Of a DNA stretch of 64,000 nucleotides, positions 44,953-54,076 are shown piece by piece. The notes under the pieces were generated by a model that was not told the DNA's origin, ran no database searches, and saw nothing but the letters and a program-made list of their open reading frames with translations. This DNA comes from Bacteroidia bacterium (GTDB taxonomy: Bacteria > Bacteroidota > Bacteroidia > J057), in contig JALEFZ010000052.1 of the NCBI GenBank assembly GCA_022760475.1, forward strand, positions 152,755-216,754, read 5' to 3'. Positions within the stretch are counted from its first letter, which is position 1; each line of letters opens with the position of its first letter. The position numbers were made by a program, and so were the translations under genes.

Positions 44953-46317
44953 TCAATAATCTATACCCCCACGTCCCCTTCCTGAACGATATTCTACCGG
45001 GAACCATTTTCCTTTATATTGGCCGGTTCCACATCCATTGGTAGCCCTGGTTTTGATGTAAATAGAGGTATTATAAGTAAAATTGGGTTTAACCTTGATG
45101 TAGGAATAGGAACTTCCCTGACTTTGGATGCTGCTTGAAGGCACCACCCATTCCCAGACATAACCCAGGACCCCACCATCAATATCGCCATCATACCTTG
45201 CTGTTACAGTATTGAATTGGTTGGTGTAAAGAGGTGCATTCTGGAAGGACTCCAGGGTAATCAGGGAGGTTGAGGGCACCTGGTTCTGCTTTATATTTTT
45301 TTGGATATAATAGGTGGTTCCCTGGACCTGAAGCCTTGCAATAATTTTTAGGGTACTGCCCGTGTAGGTATTCAGCCTGAAAACCGCTTGGGAACCTGAT
45401 TGACTGATCAAACCTACGTTTGAGGGATATTCCCACGTAAGGGTACTTCCCGCAGGACGAGATTGGAGGTTAAAGGTATAATTTACACCCTTGCACATTT
45501 CGTTTGGAGCAGAAATTTGGGTATTCACAATGCTGCAGCCCGAATTGACATAAGGAGTAACGCGGATGTTCGAGTTAAGTGCCATGCGCATTCTATCCAC
45601 TTGGCCTGGGGTAAAGTGATCCAGGTCTCTTCTATTGGTGTTCATAAAATTTGTGAGGTCAGGGGTGTAACCATTGGTGAATCCGACCTGGGCATCAGCC
45701 GGTGTGTCACACACATAGTCTCCACAAATCTGACAATTTGATCCATCCTTGGCTTCTATGCAGGCACTATCTCTTTCACCAGCGGAAGTCCCATGGAAAG
45801 TATGATGCAAATTCAGACAGTGCCCAACCTCATGTACAGATATGATCGAATAAATCTCAGACCTCCTGATTGCCAAGCTATTGTTTGGGATGCCTTCTGC
45901 CTCCCCCAGTTTATCATCCCAAAGTGTATTTACGACATAGTAATTTAGGGAGCCTGCATCATTGTCATTCCTGATCAGTGTTATAAATTCATTCCTAGTA
46001 AGATCTACCAGGGCAGTATTATTAATGGTATTTGTAGATTCCAGATAGAAGAATATCCCATGCTGATTATACGTCCGATTGAGGTTGTCAATGATCTGAT
46101 TGTTATTGGGAGTTGCGAAGGCTTCCGTTCCATCGCTATGTTTTACCACGTGAATTTTTACCCCTATGCAGTAATTGGAATTCGAAAATTCCCCCAAAGA
46201 TTCGGATACTTGATTCACCTCTGAATGAGAAGAAAGAGATGGCGATTTGGCGAAATCACCCATAAATAAGAAGCTCCCTGATGCCATCAGGAAGAGTAGC
46301 AGTAGTGTGTTACGCAT
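44953..46317 (-). CDS. Secreted M43 (pappalysin-like) zinc metalloprotease, tandem copy A
   Basis: An exported metalloprotease. Signal peptide MRNTLLLLFLMASGSFLFMG, then a catalytic domain with HEVGHCLNLHHTFHG, the zinc-binding His162, His166 and His172 plus catalytic Glu163. Cysteine pairs follow (CGDYVCDTPAD), and an NFMNT Met-turn that is less standard than NxMSY. A C-terminal PKD/Ig-like module of about 105 residues (ITLESFQNAPLYTNQFNTV, GKWFPVEYRSGRGRGGIDY) ends the protein. No T9SS sorting tail is visible. Its C-terminal module is far more similar to that of copy B than the catalytic domains are to each other. Confidence 0.87.
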   Translation of the reverse strand: MRNTLLLLFLMASGSFLFMGDFAKSPSLSSHSEVNQVSESLGEFSNSNYCIGVKIHVVKHSDGTEAFATPNNNQIIDNLNRTYNQHGIFFYLESTNTINNTALVDLTRNEFITLIRNDNDAGSLNYYVVNTLWDDKLGEAEGIPNNSLAIRRSEIYSIISVHEVGHCLNLHHTFHGTSAGERDSACIEAKDGSNCQICGDYVCDTPADAQVGFTNGYTPDLTNFMNTNRRDLDHFTPGQVDRMRMALNSNIRVTPYVNSGCSIVNTQISAPNEMCKGVNYTFNLQSRPAGSTLTWEYPSNVGLISQSGSQAVFRLNTYTGSTLKIIARLQVQGTTYYIQKNIKQNQVPSTSLITLESFQNAPLYTNQFNTVTARYDGDIDGGVLGYVWEWVVPSSSIQSQGSSYSYIKVKPNFTYNTSIYIKTRATNGCGTGQYKGKWFPVEYRSGRGRGGIDY

Positions 46318-46360
46318 TTTGAAATAATTTTAGTAGTAGAATATTCCTAATATATACAGC

Positions 46361-46384
46361 AAAGGCGTTGCATGCAACGCCTTT
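46361..46384 (-). terminator. 24-bp perfect palindrome after metalloprotease copy B
   Basis: AAAGGCGTTGCA followed by TGCAACGCCTTT forms a GC-rich stem downstream of copy B and upstream of copy A, consistent with a terminator or attenuator between the two paralogues. Confidence 0.65.
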
Positions 46385-46417
46385 GATCTTCAGTCCATAA
46401 AATTTAGGAGGGTAAGG

Positions 46418-47818
46418 CTAGTAATCTACTCCCCCACGTCCTCTTCCTGTACGATATTCTACTGGAAACCATTTGCCAACCCAGGAAGTCGTCCCACATT
46501 GGTTGCCTGTTCTTGTTTTTATGTAAATAGAGGTATTGTAAGTAAAGTTGGGCTGAACCTTGATGTAGGAATAAGAGCTTCCCTGATTTTGTATGCTGCT
46601 TGAAGGTACCACCCATTCCCATGAATAAGCCAAAACGCCACCATCAATGTCTCCGTTGTACCTGGCAGTTACGGTATTAAATTGGTTGGTGTAAAGAGGT
46701 GCATTCTGGAAGGATTCCAAAGTGATAGCTGAGGTCAAGGGTGGACTCAATTGTTTGATTCGTTTTGTAACCCAATAGGAAATCCCATTGACGGTTATTC
46801 TGGCAGTCAAAGTCCCTTCTTGCTCTCCACTAGAAAGAAATCGTACCGAAACCTCGGTAGAGCTTATGGTAGTGAAGGAAATATTATCCGAACTGGTCCA
46901 AAATGGATTTGCACCACCATTTAAACCAGGAGGAAGGTTTACCAACTCATAGACACTGGATTGCCTGGGGCATACGGATTCAGGACCCGTCATGACAACA
47001 TCGGCCACGGTACATGCATTTCCCTGAATATTCTGGAATAGACTATTTTTTAACAATGCCTCTCTTACCCTGTAAGCCTGACCTTCCGTAATATGATCAC
47101 GTGGCCTGTAATATGACATCAGGTTTGTCAAATCTGGAGAATAATTGGTCAAACTAAGGTCGTCTGGATCTGCCGGGGTATCACAAACCTTATCTGCAGC
47201 CGTATGGCAGTTGCTTCCATCAATTCTTTCAGCAGGAGCGCTGCCACTCGTCCTTGCACTTGTCCCGCGAAAGGTATGATAAAGGTGTAAACAATGTCCT
47301 ATCTCATGAGCAAAGGTCGAGCGTTCAAAGGCATAAGCAATTAACATAGTCCTGCTGGAAGGAATGTCAAAAGCAGTTCCTGCCAAAGGTCCCGAACCTG
47401 ATAGGCTCCACATCGAATCGACGACATACACACAAAGTGCATTGGGATTGTTATACTGACTCATCAATAAGATTGCTTCCCACTCAGTCCCAACATAAAC
47501 CGACCTCGAATCATTGATATAACTCAATGGCAACAAGTTGAAGTAAATTCCATGTGTATTGTAAATCTCATTCAGGTTATTCATGGCAAGGGTTATGTTC
47601 GGCGGGTCAAAGGCATTCGAGCCATCTGAGTTTCGAACGATGTAGATCTGCAAGTCTATGCAGAAATTAGAGGCATGGCTGGTCCCCAATGTGCCATTTG
47701 GCTGGGCATAGTTGTCAGACGCAGGCGTTACGTGAAGCATGCCACATTCTTGTCCCCAAACAGGTAGAAACAAAAATAGCATCGCTGAAAAAGCGAAAAG
47801 TGTGTGTAAATTTTTCAT
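46418..47818 (-). CDS. Secreted M43 (pappalysin-like) zinc metalloprotease, tandem copy B
   Basis: An exported paralogue of the adjacent protease. The ATG at 47818 (MKNLHTLFAFSAMLFLFLP) starts a good signal peptide; a longer reading adds 11 residues. The catalytic helix is AHEIGHCLHLYHTFRG (zinc ligands at about residues 171, 175 and 181) and the Met-turn is TNLMSYYRP, closer to canonical than in copy A. VCDTPADPDD follows the zinc helix. The C-terminal module ITLESFQNAPLYTNQFNTVTARYNGD to GRGRGGVDY is shared with copy A, with 15 differences in about 104 residues by hand alignment. This points to recent duplication of the module or gene conversion. Separated by a palindrome, the two genes may be co-regulated. 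Confidence 0.87.
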   Translation of the reverse strand: MKNLHTLFAFSAMLFLFLPVWGQECGMLHVTPASDNYAQPNGTLGTSHASNFCIDLQIYIVRNSDGSNAFDPPNITLAMNNLNEIYNTHGIYFNLLPLSYINDSRSVYVGTEWEAILLMSQYNNPNALCVYVVDSMWSLSGSGPLAGTAFDIPSSRTMLIAYAFERSTFAHEIGHCLHLYHTFRGTSARTSGSAPAERIDGSNCHTAADKVCDTPADPDDLSLTNYSPDLTNLMSYYRPRDHITEGQAYRVREALLKNSLFQNIQGNACTVADVVMTGPESVCPRQSSVYELVNLPPGLNGGANPFWTSSDNISFTTISSTEVSVRFLSSGEQEGTLTARITVNGISYWVTKRIKQLSPPLTSAITLESFQNAPLYTNQFNTVTARYNGDIDGGVLAYSWEWVVPSSSIQNQGSSYSYIKVQPNFTYNTSIYIKTRTGNQCGTTSWVGKWFPVEYRTGRGRGGVDY

Positions 47819-47988
47819 AAAAGCAAATAGAGCGTGTGTTGTCCCAATCAAAGAATGTCTAACTGCCCTAAGGTTCTTCCTTAAGCAACATAAACTTGAA
47901 ATGGAATTGCGTGCATATTTTGCTAAATAATATAATCCTCAATTTCGAATTATATAAATCAGAATACAAACTTCACAATTTCATAATA

Positions 47989-48026
47989 AACAGCGGTTTA
48001 CACTCTGGTGAATGTAAACCGCTGTT
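47989..48026 (-). terminator. Terminator after the GH3 gene
   Basis: AACAGCGGTTTACA pairs perfectly with TGTAAACCGCTGTT across a 10-base loop, just downstream of the GH3 stop on the minus strand. Confidence 0.8.
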
Positions 48027-48041
48027 AATATGTTAAATCAG

Positions 48042-50243
48042 CTATTTCAGTTCAAAACGCGCAGTTTGTCCAGCCATGGCACCCAACTGGATACTCCTTT
48101 CTCCAGGTGAACTTCCACCCACAAATAGCTCAAATTCTCCTTTTTCCAATACACGCTCACCTGCCTCATCTATCAATTCCAAATCTTTAGCAGAGAGGGT
48201 AAAACTGACTGTTTTTGATTCATTCGGGGCAAGAGAAATCCTTTCAAACCGCTTCAGGCTTTGCTGAGGAACCACAACTGAAGCATCCAGGTCTTTTAGA
48301 TAAAGCTGTACGACTTCATCAGCCTTGAATTTTCCTGTATTTGTGATTTCACATTCAATGGTCAATTGATCCTTCTTTTTGATTTTGGTATCAGAAAGTT
48401 TGAGGGTTCCATAGGAAAAGTTCGAATAGCTCAGACCAAAACCAAAGGGAAACTGAGGGTCTTTCTGTAAATATCTGTAGGTACGATTGGCCATGGCATA
48501 ATCCTCGTAAGCTGGGAGGTCCTCAATGGAATTGACAACGGTAACCGGAAGCCTTCCAGAAGGAATAGATTTACCGAAGATCGTATTGGCTACCGCCATG
48601 CCACCTTGCTCGCCTGGGTACCAAGCATAAATCAAGGCATCAGCCATCTCATAAACTTCAGGACAACTAATTGCACTTCCACCAGTAATGACCACTACGA
48701 GTTTTTTTGCTTTTGACCTGATATTCTTTAGAAAATCAATCTGGCTTTGGGGCAGGCCAATGTTTTCTCTATCTCCCCTGTAGTTAGACATAATGGATTC
48801 ACCTTCCTCTCCTTCTATCAACTGTGAGATTCCGACACAGGCAATGGTCAGTTCTGAAGATGCCGCATTCCCGGAAAACCAGTCTAGTGGATTGGGATTT
48901 TTTCTATCTAAAAGGGCCCCCTGGGTATATTTTACAGAAGTGTGTGGAGCCACATTGGCAACCACGCCTTCGAGCATGGTTTTTAAGTCCTCACTCACCC
49001 CATAATAATTCGCCAACAATGCCTGGACATGAGCAGCTGTAGGTCCACAAACAAAAACGCTGTTCAAGTTAGGATCTGCAGGCAGGGTATTGTCTTTATT
49101 TTTGAGAAGTACCAATGATTTCTCGGCAGCTTCAAGCGTAAGGTCAATGTGTTCAGATTTGCGTATCCATCCAGGCCCAATTGTATCGAAAGGCACAGCT
49201 CCTTCCGGCTCAAAAAGACCAAGTTTGAACCTTGTAGGTAGTAACTCACGTAGGTTGTTGTCAATTTCCTCCTCACTGGTCAAGCCTTGCTCAACAGCAT
49301 CTAACAAGGATTCATAGGTACTCCCACAATTGAGGTTGGTTCCTACATTTAATGCCAGGGCAGCTGCTTCTTCGGGAGTTTTGACGGTTTTATGCCCAAG
49401 ATAAAAGTCGGAGATCGCTCCGCAATCCGATACATAATACCCTTCGAAGCCCCATTTTTCTCTTAAAACTTCTTGCATCAGGTAAGGATGGGCACAACAA
49501 AGCTGACCATTTGTCCTGTTATATGCTCCCATTACACCTTCCACCTTGGCCTCTGTAACCAGGGCTTCAAAGGCGGGAAGGTAGGTTTCCCACATATCTT
49601 TCATGCTGACTACGGCGTTGAACTCATGCCTGAGGGCCTCGGGGCCATTATGCACCGCATAATGCTTAGCCATGCCCGCAGCCTGGACATACCTGGGGTG
49701 GTTTCCTTGAAGGCCTTTGACGAAGGAAACACCTATCCTTGAAGTCAAATAGGGATCTTCTCCGTAGGTTTCCTGCCCCCTTCCCCAACGGGGATCGCGG
49801 AAAATATTCACATTGGGGGTCCAGAAAGTTAAGCCCTGGTATTGACCACGCTGACCTCTGGCAACGGCCAGGTTGTACTTGGCCCTAGCCTCCATAGAGA
49901 TGGCTCTTCCGACCCTGTATATTAGGGCTGTATCAAAAGTAGCAGCCATTCCAATCGCTTGCGGAAAGATGGTTGCCCGGCCATTTCGGGCAACTCCATG
50001 TAGGCACTCATTCCACCAGTTATAGGCAGGAATGTCAAGTCTGTCAACTGCAGGTGAAGCCGCCAATAACTGACTGGCTTTTTCCTCTATGGTCATGAGC
50101 GCAATGAGGGAGTCTACCCGCTTCGAAAGATTCGGGTCTTTCCCCATTTCATAGGGCATGGAAACTGTTTCTGAGGGATTCCTTTGTATGGAACTGATGA
50201 AAATCAGCCCAATGAGGCAGATGAGTAGTAGTAGGCGGTTCAT
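48042..50243 (-). CDS. Glycoside hydrolase family 3 (beta-xylosidase/beta-glucosidase-like)
   Basis: An exported exo-glycosidase. The ATG at 50243 (MNRLLLLICLIGLIFISS) starts the signal peptide. The N-terminal barrel has IPAYNWWNECLHGVA, TFWTPNVNIFRDPRWGRGQETYGEDP, AKHYAVHNGPE and the nucleophile region GYYVSDCGAI (Asp about 273 from this start). The second domain follows (VLLKNK, GGSAISCPEV, AWYPGEQGG), then a fibronectin-III-like domain at the C-terminus. The NWWNECLHG motif and VSDCGA place it in the beta-xylosidase-like branch, so xylo-oligosaccharides are a reasonable substrate; glucosides cannot be excluded. It is divergent from an aldose-epimerase-like gene, and several AATTGG half-sites lie in the shared promoter. 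Confidence 0.92.
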   Translation of the reverse strand: MNRLLLLICLIGLIFISSIQRNPSETVSMPYEMGKDPNLSKRVDSLIALMTIEEKASQLLAASPAVDRLDIPAYNWWNECLHGVARNGRATIFPQAIGMAATFDTALIYRVGRAISMEARAKYNLAVARGQRGQYQGLTFWTPNVNIFRDPRWGRGQETYGEDPYLTSRIGVSFVKGLQGNHPRYVQAAGMAKHYAVHNGPEALRHEFNAVVSMKDMWETYLPAFEALVTEAKVEGVMGAYNRTNGQLCCAHPYLMQEVLREKWGFEGYYVSDCGAISDFYLGHKTVKTPEEAAALALNVGTNLNCGSTYESLLDAVEQGLTSEEEIDNNLRELLPTRFKLGLFEPEGAVPFDTIGPGWIRKSEHIDLTLEAAEKSLVLLKNKDNTLPADPNLNSVFVCGPTAAHVQALLANYYGVSEDLKTMLEGVVANVAPHTSVKYTQGALLDRKNPNPLDWFSGNAASSELTIACVGISQLIEGEEGESIMSNYRGDRENIGLPQSQIDFLKNIRSKAKKLVVVITGGSAISCPEVYEMADALIYAWYPGEQGGMAVANTIFGKSIPSGRLPVTVVNSIEDLPAYEDYAMANRTYRYLQKDPQFPFGFGLSYSNFSYGTLKLSDTKIKKKDQLTIECEITNTGKFKADEVVQLYLKDLDASVVVPQQSLKRFERISLAPNESKTVSFTLSAKDLELIDEAGERVLEKGEFELFVGGSSPGERSIQLGAMAGQTARFELK

Positions 50244-50246
50244 TGT

Positions 50247-50339
50247 AATTGGATTCAATTGGTGAATTGGTTACGATGAATATATGAATTATTGTTCTTT
50301 TTACAATATTTAAGTTTTGCAGCAATTGGTAAATTGACA
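50247..50339. promoter_or_regulatory. Four AATTGG half-sites in the GH3 / epimerase divergent promoter
   Basis: AATTGG occurs at 50247-50252, 50257-50262, 50265-50270 and 50334-50339, all in the same orientation, two of them within TTGGTGAA and TTGGTAAA. They resemble halves of the palindromic motif upstream of the Nramp-like and susC genes but no full palindrome forms. On the minus strand TTG, 19 bases, TATATTCA gives a plausible promoter beside them. Inference: weak binding by the same FadR-type regulator. Confidence 0.4.
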
Positions 50340-50427
50340 AAAGGCCTTTCTGGGGCTAATGAAAGGACTCAAAAGTCCTGAGAACGGAAGAAAAATTAAT
50401 CCCAACTATTTTAATCAATCGAATCAA

Positions 50428-51315
50428 ATGCCGCACCTTTTAAAAAACAAAGACTTGGAGGTTCAAATTGACCTTCCCGATGAAAATTACCGACTGTCTC
50501 GATTTGATTGGACGGGAAAGATTGTTTCAGTCAAATTCAAGGGTAAATATGTTTCGGGAGTTGAGAAAGCTGATGCGCTGAATGAAAACCTCTATGGCAA
50601 GGGCTTTTACAATGAATTTGGCATGGATGCCGCCCTGGGCTTCGAGGAAGCCGAGATCGGAGGTGAATTTCATAAAATCGGGCTAGGATACCTCCAAAAA
50701 GACAGCCACCAGTATGATTTCCAGCAAAAGTATAAGCTAAGTCCAGCGGAGTTTTTGATAGAAAAGGGCTCAAACCTCATTCGAATACAGTGTCTCTCCA
50801 AGGAGATAAATGGTTATGCCTATCACTTGGAAAAGGAAATCAAAATTACCTACGATGGGTTTAATATCCATTCACAGCTAAAAAATACAGGCCAAAAAGC
50901 GATTCAAACCACCGAGTACAACCATAATTTCCTTGCTCTTGACCGGAATTTGATAGACAAGGATTATAGATTGAGCTTCCCATTTCAGCTAAATCCAGAC
51001 TATTTTGGGGAAAATGTTAATCCTGAAAAGGCAGTAGATATTGGCATAGATGATTTTACATTTAATGCCACTCCCAAACAACAATTCTTTTTTAGCGAAC
51101 TCTCAGGAGGCAAACTGGTCAATGCCCATTGGAAGCTGGAGAACTTCAAGAGTAAGATTGGGATCTCAGAAACAGGAGATTTTCCACCCTCTAAAGTAAA
51201 TCTATGGGGCTGGGAGCATGTCATCAGCCCAGAATTGTTTTTCAACATAGACCTAGAAGTTGGCCAGTCGATTAAATGGGTACGAGCCTACCGGGTATTT
51301 GAAATTGGCGAATAA
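50428..51315 (+). CDS. Aldose 1-epimerase-like (galactose mutarotase fold) protein
   Basis: A cytoplasmic protein of about 295 residues predicted to have the beta-sandwich fold of galactose mutarotases. The ATG at 50428 (MPHLLKNKDLEVQIDLPDEN) is preferred over 50359, whose extra residues look untranslated. Visible features are YRLSRFDWTGKIVSVKFKGK near the start, GKGFYNEFGMDAALGFEEA, TTEYNHNFLALDR containing a histidine in a typical catalytic position, and NLWGWEHVISPELFFNIDLEVGQS. There is no signal peptide. It could interconvert sugar anomers or act as an uncharacterised relative. The divergent neighbour is GH3, supporting a sugar role. Confidence 0.75.
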   Translation: MPHLLKNKDLEVQIDLPDENYRLSRFDWTGKIVSVKFKGKYVSGVEKADALNENLYGKGFYNEFGMDAALGFEEAEIGGEFHKIGLGYLQKDSHQYDFQQKYKLSPAEFLIEKGSNLIRIQCLSKEINGYAYHLEKEIKITYDGFNIHSQLKNTGQKAIQTTEYNHNFLALDRNLIDKDYRLSFPFQLNPDYFGENVNPEKAVDIGIDDFTFNATPKQQFFFSELSGGKLVNAHWKLENFKSKIGISETGDFPPSKVNLWGWEHVISPELFFNIDLEVGQSIKWVRAYRVFEIGE

Positions 51316-51343
51316 ATCTACCTATCAATCTCCGAATAGCAAC

Positions 51344-52609
51344 TCAAATTTTTTCCAGTATGGCAATTATACCGTTATAGGATATGATACAAGCAAATAT
51401 GAGTGCGGAAAACATACCAAAATTCAGAAACAAACCAGCCCGATGATCCCCCATTAACTTCCGATTGTTGGTTAGGAAGATGATACCGATTATGACCAAG
51501 GGAAGTACAAACACATTAAATACCTGTGAAAGGATCTGCATTTGGATGGGATTGGCTCCAATAACTGGGACGGTTAGGCCGATTACACATGCAATAGCTG
51601 TTAAAATCTTGAACTGCCTTGAATTTGTATCCAATTCACCTGCCTGATAATCAGCAATTAGCAAGGGAGTGATCATTAGAATGGGAAATATGGAAGACAA
51701 GCCTGCACTTAGCGTCCCAAGAAAAAATATAGAAATGGCTACCTTTCCCGCAATCGGCTCTAATGTATAAACCATATCCAGTACCTCTTTGACAACCAAG
51801 CCCTTGTGGTAAAGGGCAGCAGTTGCTACCGCCATTATAGATCCACTGATAAAGAAAATCAGTGCAGATGCCCATAAAGCATCTTTTCTTTGATCATTAA
51901 GGTTCTCGATGGTCCATTTTTTACCAAAAATAAACAGGGGACGAGAAAGAAAGGTAGCGGCAGCCATCGTAGTACCCACAAAGGCCGCCACCATCATCCT
52001 GCCTCCTTCTTTTTGTGGAATTGAGGGAATCAAGCCTTCCACAATTTCTATTGGATCTGGAATGACGATAAATAAAGAGAGCACAAAGGAAAGGCCCATC
52101 ATGCTTACAAAGAGCAACAGTATTTTCTCAAAAAATGAATATTTCCCAATCAAAAGAATGGAATACATAACGACAACTATGATCAGGGCTATGGTCAGAA
52201 CTGCCTGGTATTCTATACCCTTTAATCCCGGAAAAAATAGAGATAAGCTTTCGTAGATGGCATGCGAACTAATTCCCAGGATGCCGATGAGAGAATTGAG
52301 CTGGCCAAAAGAAACACCAATAATTATCATTATGGCTATGACTTTGCCTGCCTTCAGGTGTTTCCGAAAGCTGTATAAGGCAGTCTGACCTGTAACAATG
52401 GTAAAACGGCCGTAAGCTTCCATGAGGACCCAGGAAAAGAAGCAACTCAGCATCAATACCCACAACAATTGCATTCCATAGGTGCTTCCAGCTACCACCA
52501 TGGAAGTAACACTCCCCGTACCTATGGTATATCCTATTGCGAAAATACCAGGGCCGATGGTTAGCAGCCAACGCATAATTCTTTTTATAATGGATACTTT
52601 CTCTGTCAT
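51344..52609 (-). CDS. Nramp-family transporter lacking canonical metal-binding motifs
   Basis: A transporter of about 421 residues with 11 or so membrane helices. The ATG at 52609 (MTEKVSIIKRIMRWLLTIGPG) is chosen; the reading from 52786 would begin inside the operator and adds 59 non-family residues. The fold is recognisable from the first helix (IGPGIFAIGYTIGTGSVTSM) and from FVGTTMAAATFLSRPL in helix six. In canonical Nramp proteins helix one carries DPGN and helix six MPH. Here they read GPGI and MAAA, so the known manganese/iron ligands are absent. It lies in a sugar locus and under the putative FadR-type operator. A changed substrate is likely; its identity is unknown. Confidence 0.85.
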   Translation of the reverse strand: MTEKVSIIKRIMRWLLTIGPGIFAIGYTIGTGSVTSMVVAGSTYGMQLLWVLMLSCFFSWVLMEAYGRFTIVTGQTALYSFRKHLKAGKVIAIMIIIGVSFGQLNSLIGILGISSHAIYESLSLFFPGLKGIEYQAVLTIALIIVVVMYSILLIGKYSFFEKILLLFVSMMGLSFVLSLFIVIPDPIEIVEGLIPSIPQKEGGRMMVAAFVGTTMAAATFLSRPLFIFGKKWTIENLNDQRKDALWASALIFFISGSIMAVATAALYHKGLVVKEVLDMVYTLEPIAGKVAISIFFLGTLSAGLSSIFPILMITPLLIADYQAGELDTNSRQFKILTAIACVIGLTVPVIGANPIQMQILSQVFNVFVLPLVIIGIIFLTNNRKLMGDHRAGLFLNFGMFSALIFACIISYNGIIAILEKI

Positions 52610-52773
52610 AGGCTCATTCTCAGAAATGTGCAAACACTGAATCCCATCTGATGAGATCTCCTGAAAATTGGGACAGTAACTGACCCAGTTATTGGGTAAC
52701 TGATTTTTACTGATTGCGAATCTAGATAGTCCAATTTCTGAAAGAGGGCTTGCTATACTATTCTTTAACAATG

Positions 52774-52801
52774 TTTGGTTTACCAAATTGGTGAACCAAT
52801 T
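52774..52801. promoter_or_regulatory. Tandem FadR-type operator upstream of the Nramp-like gene
   Basis: TTTGGT-TT-ACCAAA (52774-52787) overlaps by two bases with AATTGGT-GA-ACCAATT (52786-52801). Both are perfect palindromes, with centres 13 bases apart. The form TGGTnnACCA is typical of FadR-subfamily GntR regulators (for instance the UxuR/ExuR operators of enterobacteria). On the minus strand a candidate -7 box TACATTGT lies directly before the operator, so binding there would block transcription. A near-identical arrangement precedes susC. Confidence 0.7.
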
Positions 52802-53080
52802 ACAATGTAGCCTTTATTTTTGTCCTAGCCAAAAAATGCCAGCTGCTTATAGCTTTCAGAAGGCTGTTTTCGCTTTTTTGACAGCTAGCAAACCCATCTC
52901 GTTACAACCTAAAAATCAGCACTTTCGCCTTCTTCCTCGAATCATACTGAGGCTTTGATTAGAGTTAATAATAGCATTTCGAGAAAAGAAAGGGTGGGAA
53001 TGAGTGGAAACATGGGTAGGTCTCTCCAAGTCGTACGAGCTGGAGAAAAACAGATTTACGCAGATAAGATTCGGAAGACC

Positions 53081-53800
53081 CTAATAGTCGGAGGTCTCTT
53101 CCAGTTCCTGGAGGTATTCTTTGAGCCTGGAGAAATGGATGTCCATTTTTTCCTTTGCCAACTGAGCATCACCGGCTTCAATTGCCTTGTAAACATCTTC
53201 GTGTTCCCGAATTTTGGACAAGGCTTCATCCCCTTCACAAATTCTATCCTGCTCGTAAATGCCGATGATTTCAGGAGTGATCAGGTGGATAAGGGTATTC
53301 AAGGCTGTATTATGACTCGCCTTGGCAATCTCTAGGTGATAAAGAATGTCTTCCTGGAGGGAATCACTTCCTTCTAGCAGTTTTTCTTTGAAAGCATTCA
53401 GAGCGGCTTTGATATTTTCCAGGTCTTGCTCAGTCCTTCTTTGAGCTGCATACTGTACGATGACCAATTCCAAACCAATTCTGGTTTCTATCAATGACTT
53501 GAAATCAGGTTCTCCCAACTCCTGCAAGTTATCTAGGATTCCATTCATAGCTAATCTACCAACATTGGCAATGAATGTCCCACTTTGAGGCTTGGATGTT
53601 AATAATCCGTAGAACTCCAACTTTTGGATAGCCTTGCTTAGGTTCCTCCTACTAACTCCAAATTTTTCCGCCATCGTTCTTTCTGGCGGTAGTCGATCCC
53701 CAGGTTCTAGGTTTTTGTAATTGATTAAATCCTGGATCTTTGAAATTATCTCATTTTGGATGGCCTGGTTTTCTTTTTGCGCGAGGATTTCCAATTTCAT
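53081..53800 (-). CDS. FadR/GntR-family transcriptional regulator (FCD domain)
   Basis: A cytoplasmic regulator of 239 residues. The N-terminal winged helix has LEPGDRLPPERTMAEKFGVSRRNLSKAIQKLEFYGLLTSKPQSGTFI, the classical GntR signature. The helical C-terminal FCD domain includes LQEDILYHLEIAKASHN, SKIREHEDVYKAI and HFSRLKEYL, supplying the Asp and three His positions that bind a metal next to the ligand in many sugar-acid regulators. It is divergent in function from its neighbours but in the middle of the carbohydrate locus. Its own promoter region contains only a weak TTATGGTATAACATGA-like site. The tandem motifs upstream of the Nramp-like gene and susC are its likely operators. Confidence 0.93.
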   Translation of the reverse strand: MKLEILAQKENQAIQNEIISKIQDLINYKNLEPGDRLPPERTMAEKFGVSRRNLSKAIQKLEFYGLLTSKPQSGTFIANVGRLAMNGILDNLQELGEPDFKSLIETRIGLELVIVQYAAQRRTEQDLENIKAALNAFKEKLLEGSDSLQEDILYHLEIAKASHNTALNTLIHLITPEIIGIYEQDRICEGDEALSKIREHEDVYKAIEAGDAQLAKEKMDIHFSRLKEYLQELEETSDY

Positions 53801-53970
53801 ACTTCAACAATGCTTTTAGCTAATATTACCTTCAGGTCAAAGCATCTCTAACTGAGTCGCCGAGTTTATATTTCTCTGTCAATAATACTAGATATTCATG
53901 TTATACCATAAAATTACAAAAAACATGCATAAATTCCCTAAACTCTGTTGAAGCGGTAAAGGGTATATAT

Positions 53971-54024
53971 CCCAAAGGAAGGTGAGTAATTAACTTATGA
54001 AAGCCCTTAACTCCTTCCTTTGGG
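53971..54024. repeat. Inverted repeat between the SDR gene and the regulator
   Basis: CCCAAAGGAAGG pairs exactly with CCTTCCTTTGGG across a 30-base loop that itself can pair partly. It lies downstream of the SDR stop on the minus strand but has no T-run, so termination is uncertain. Confidence 0.5.
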
Positions 54025-54076
54025 CTGTAATGGCCTTTGCTAACGGAAAACAGTGCCAAGAATTATTCCTAATACC

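Noticed and set aside
52610..52786. An N-terminal extension of the Nramp-like protein by 59 residues
   Set aside because: The extra residues have no family resemblance or membrane character, and the start would lie inside the operator palindrome. The ATG at 52609 gives the normal first helix.
53971..54024. The 12-bp inverted repeat as an intrinsic terminator
   Set aside because: The loop is about 30 bases and no T-run follows on the minus strand, so it is kept only as an inverted repeat.
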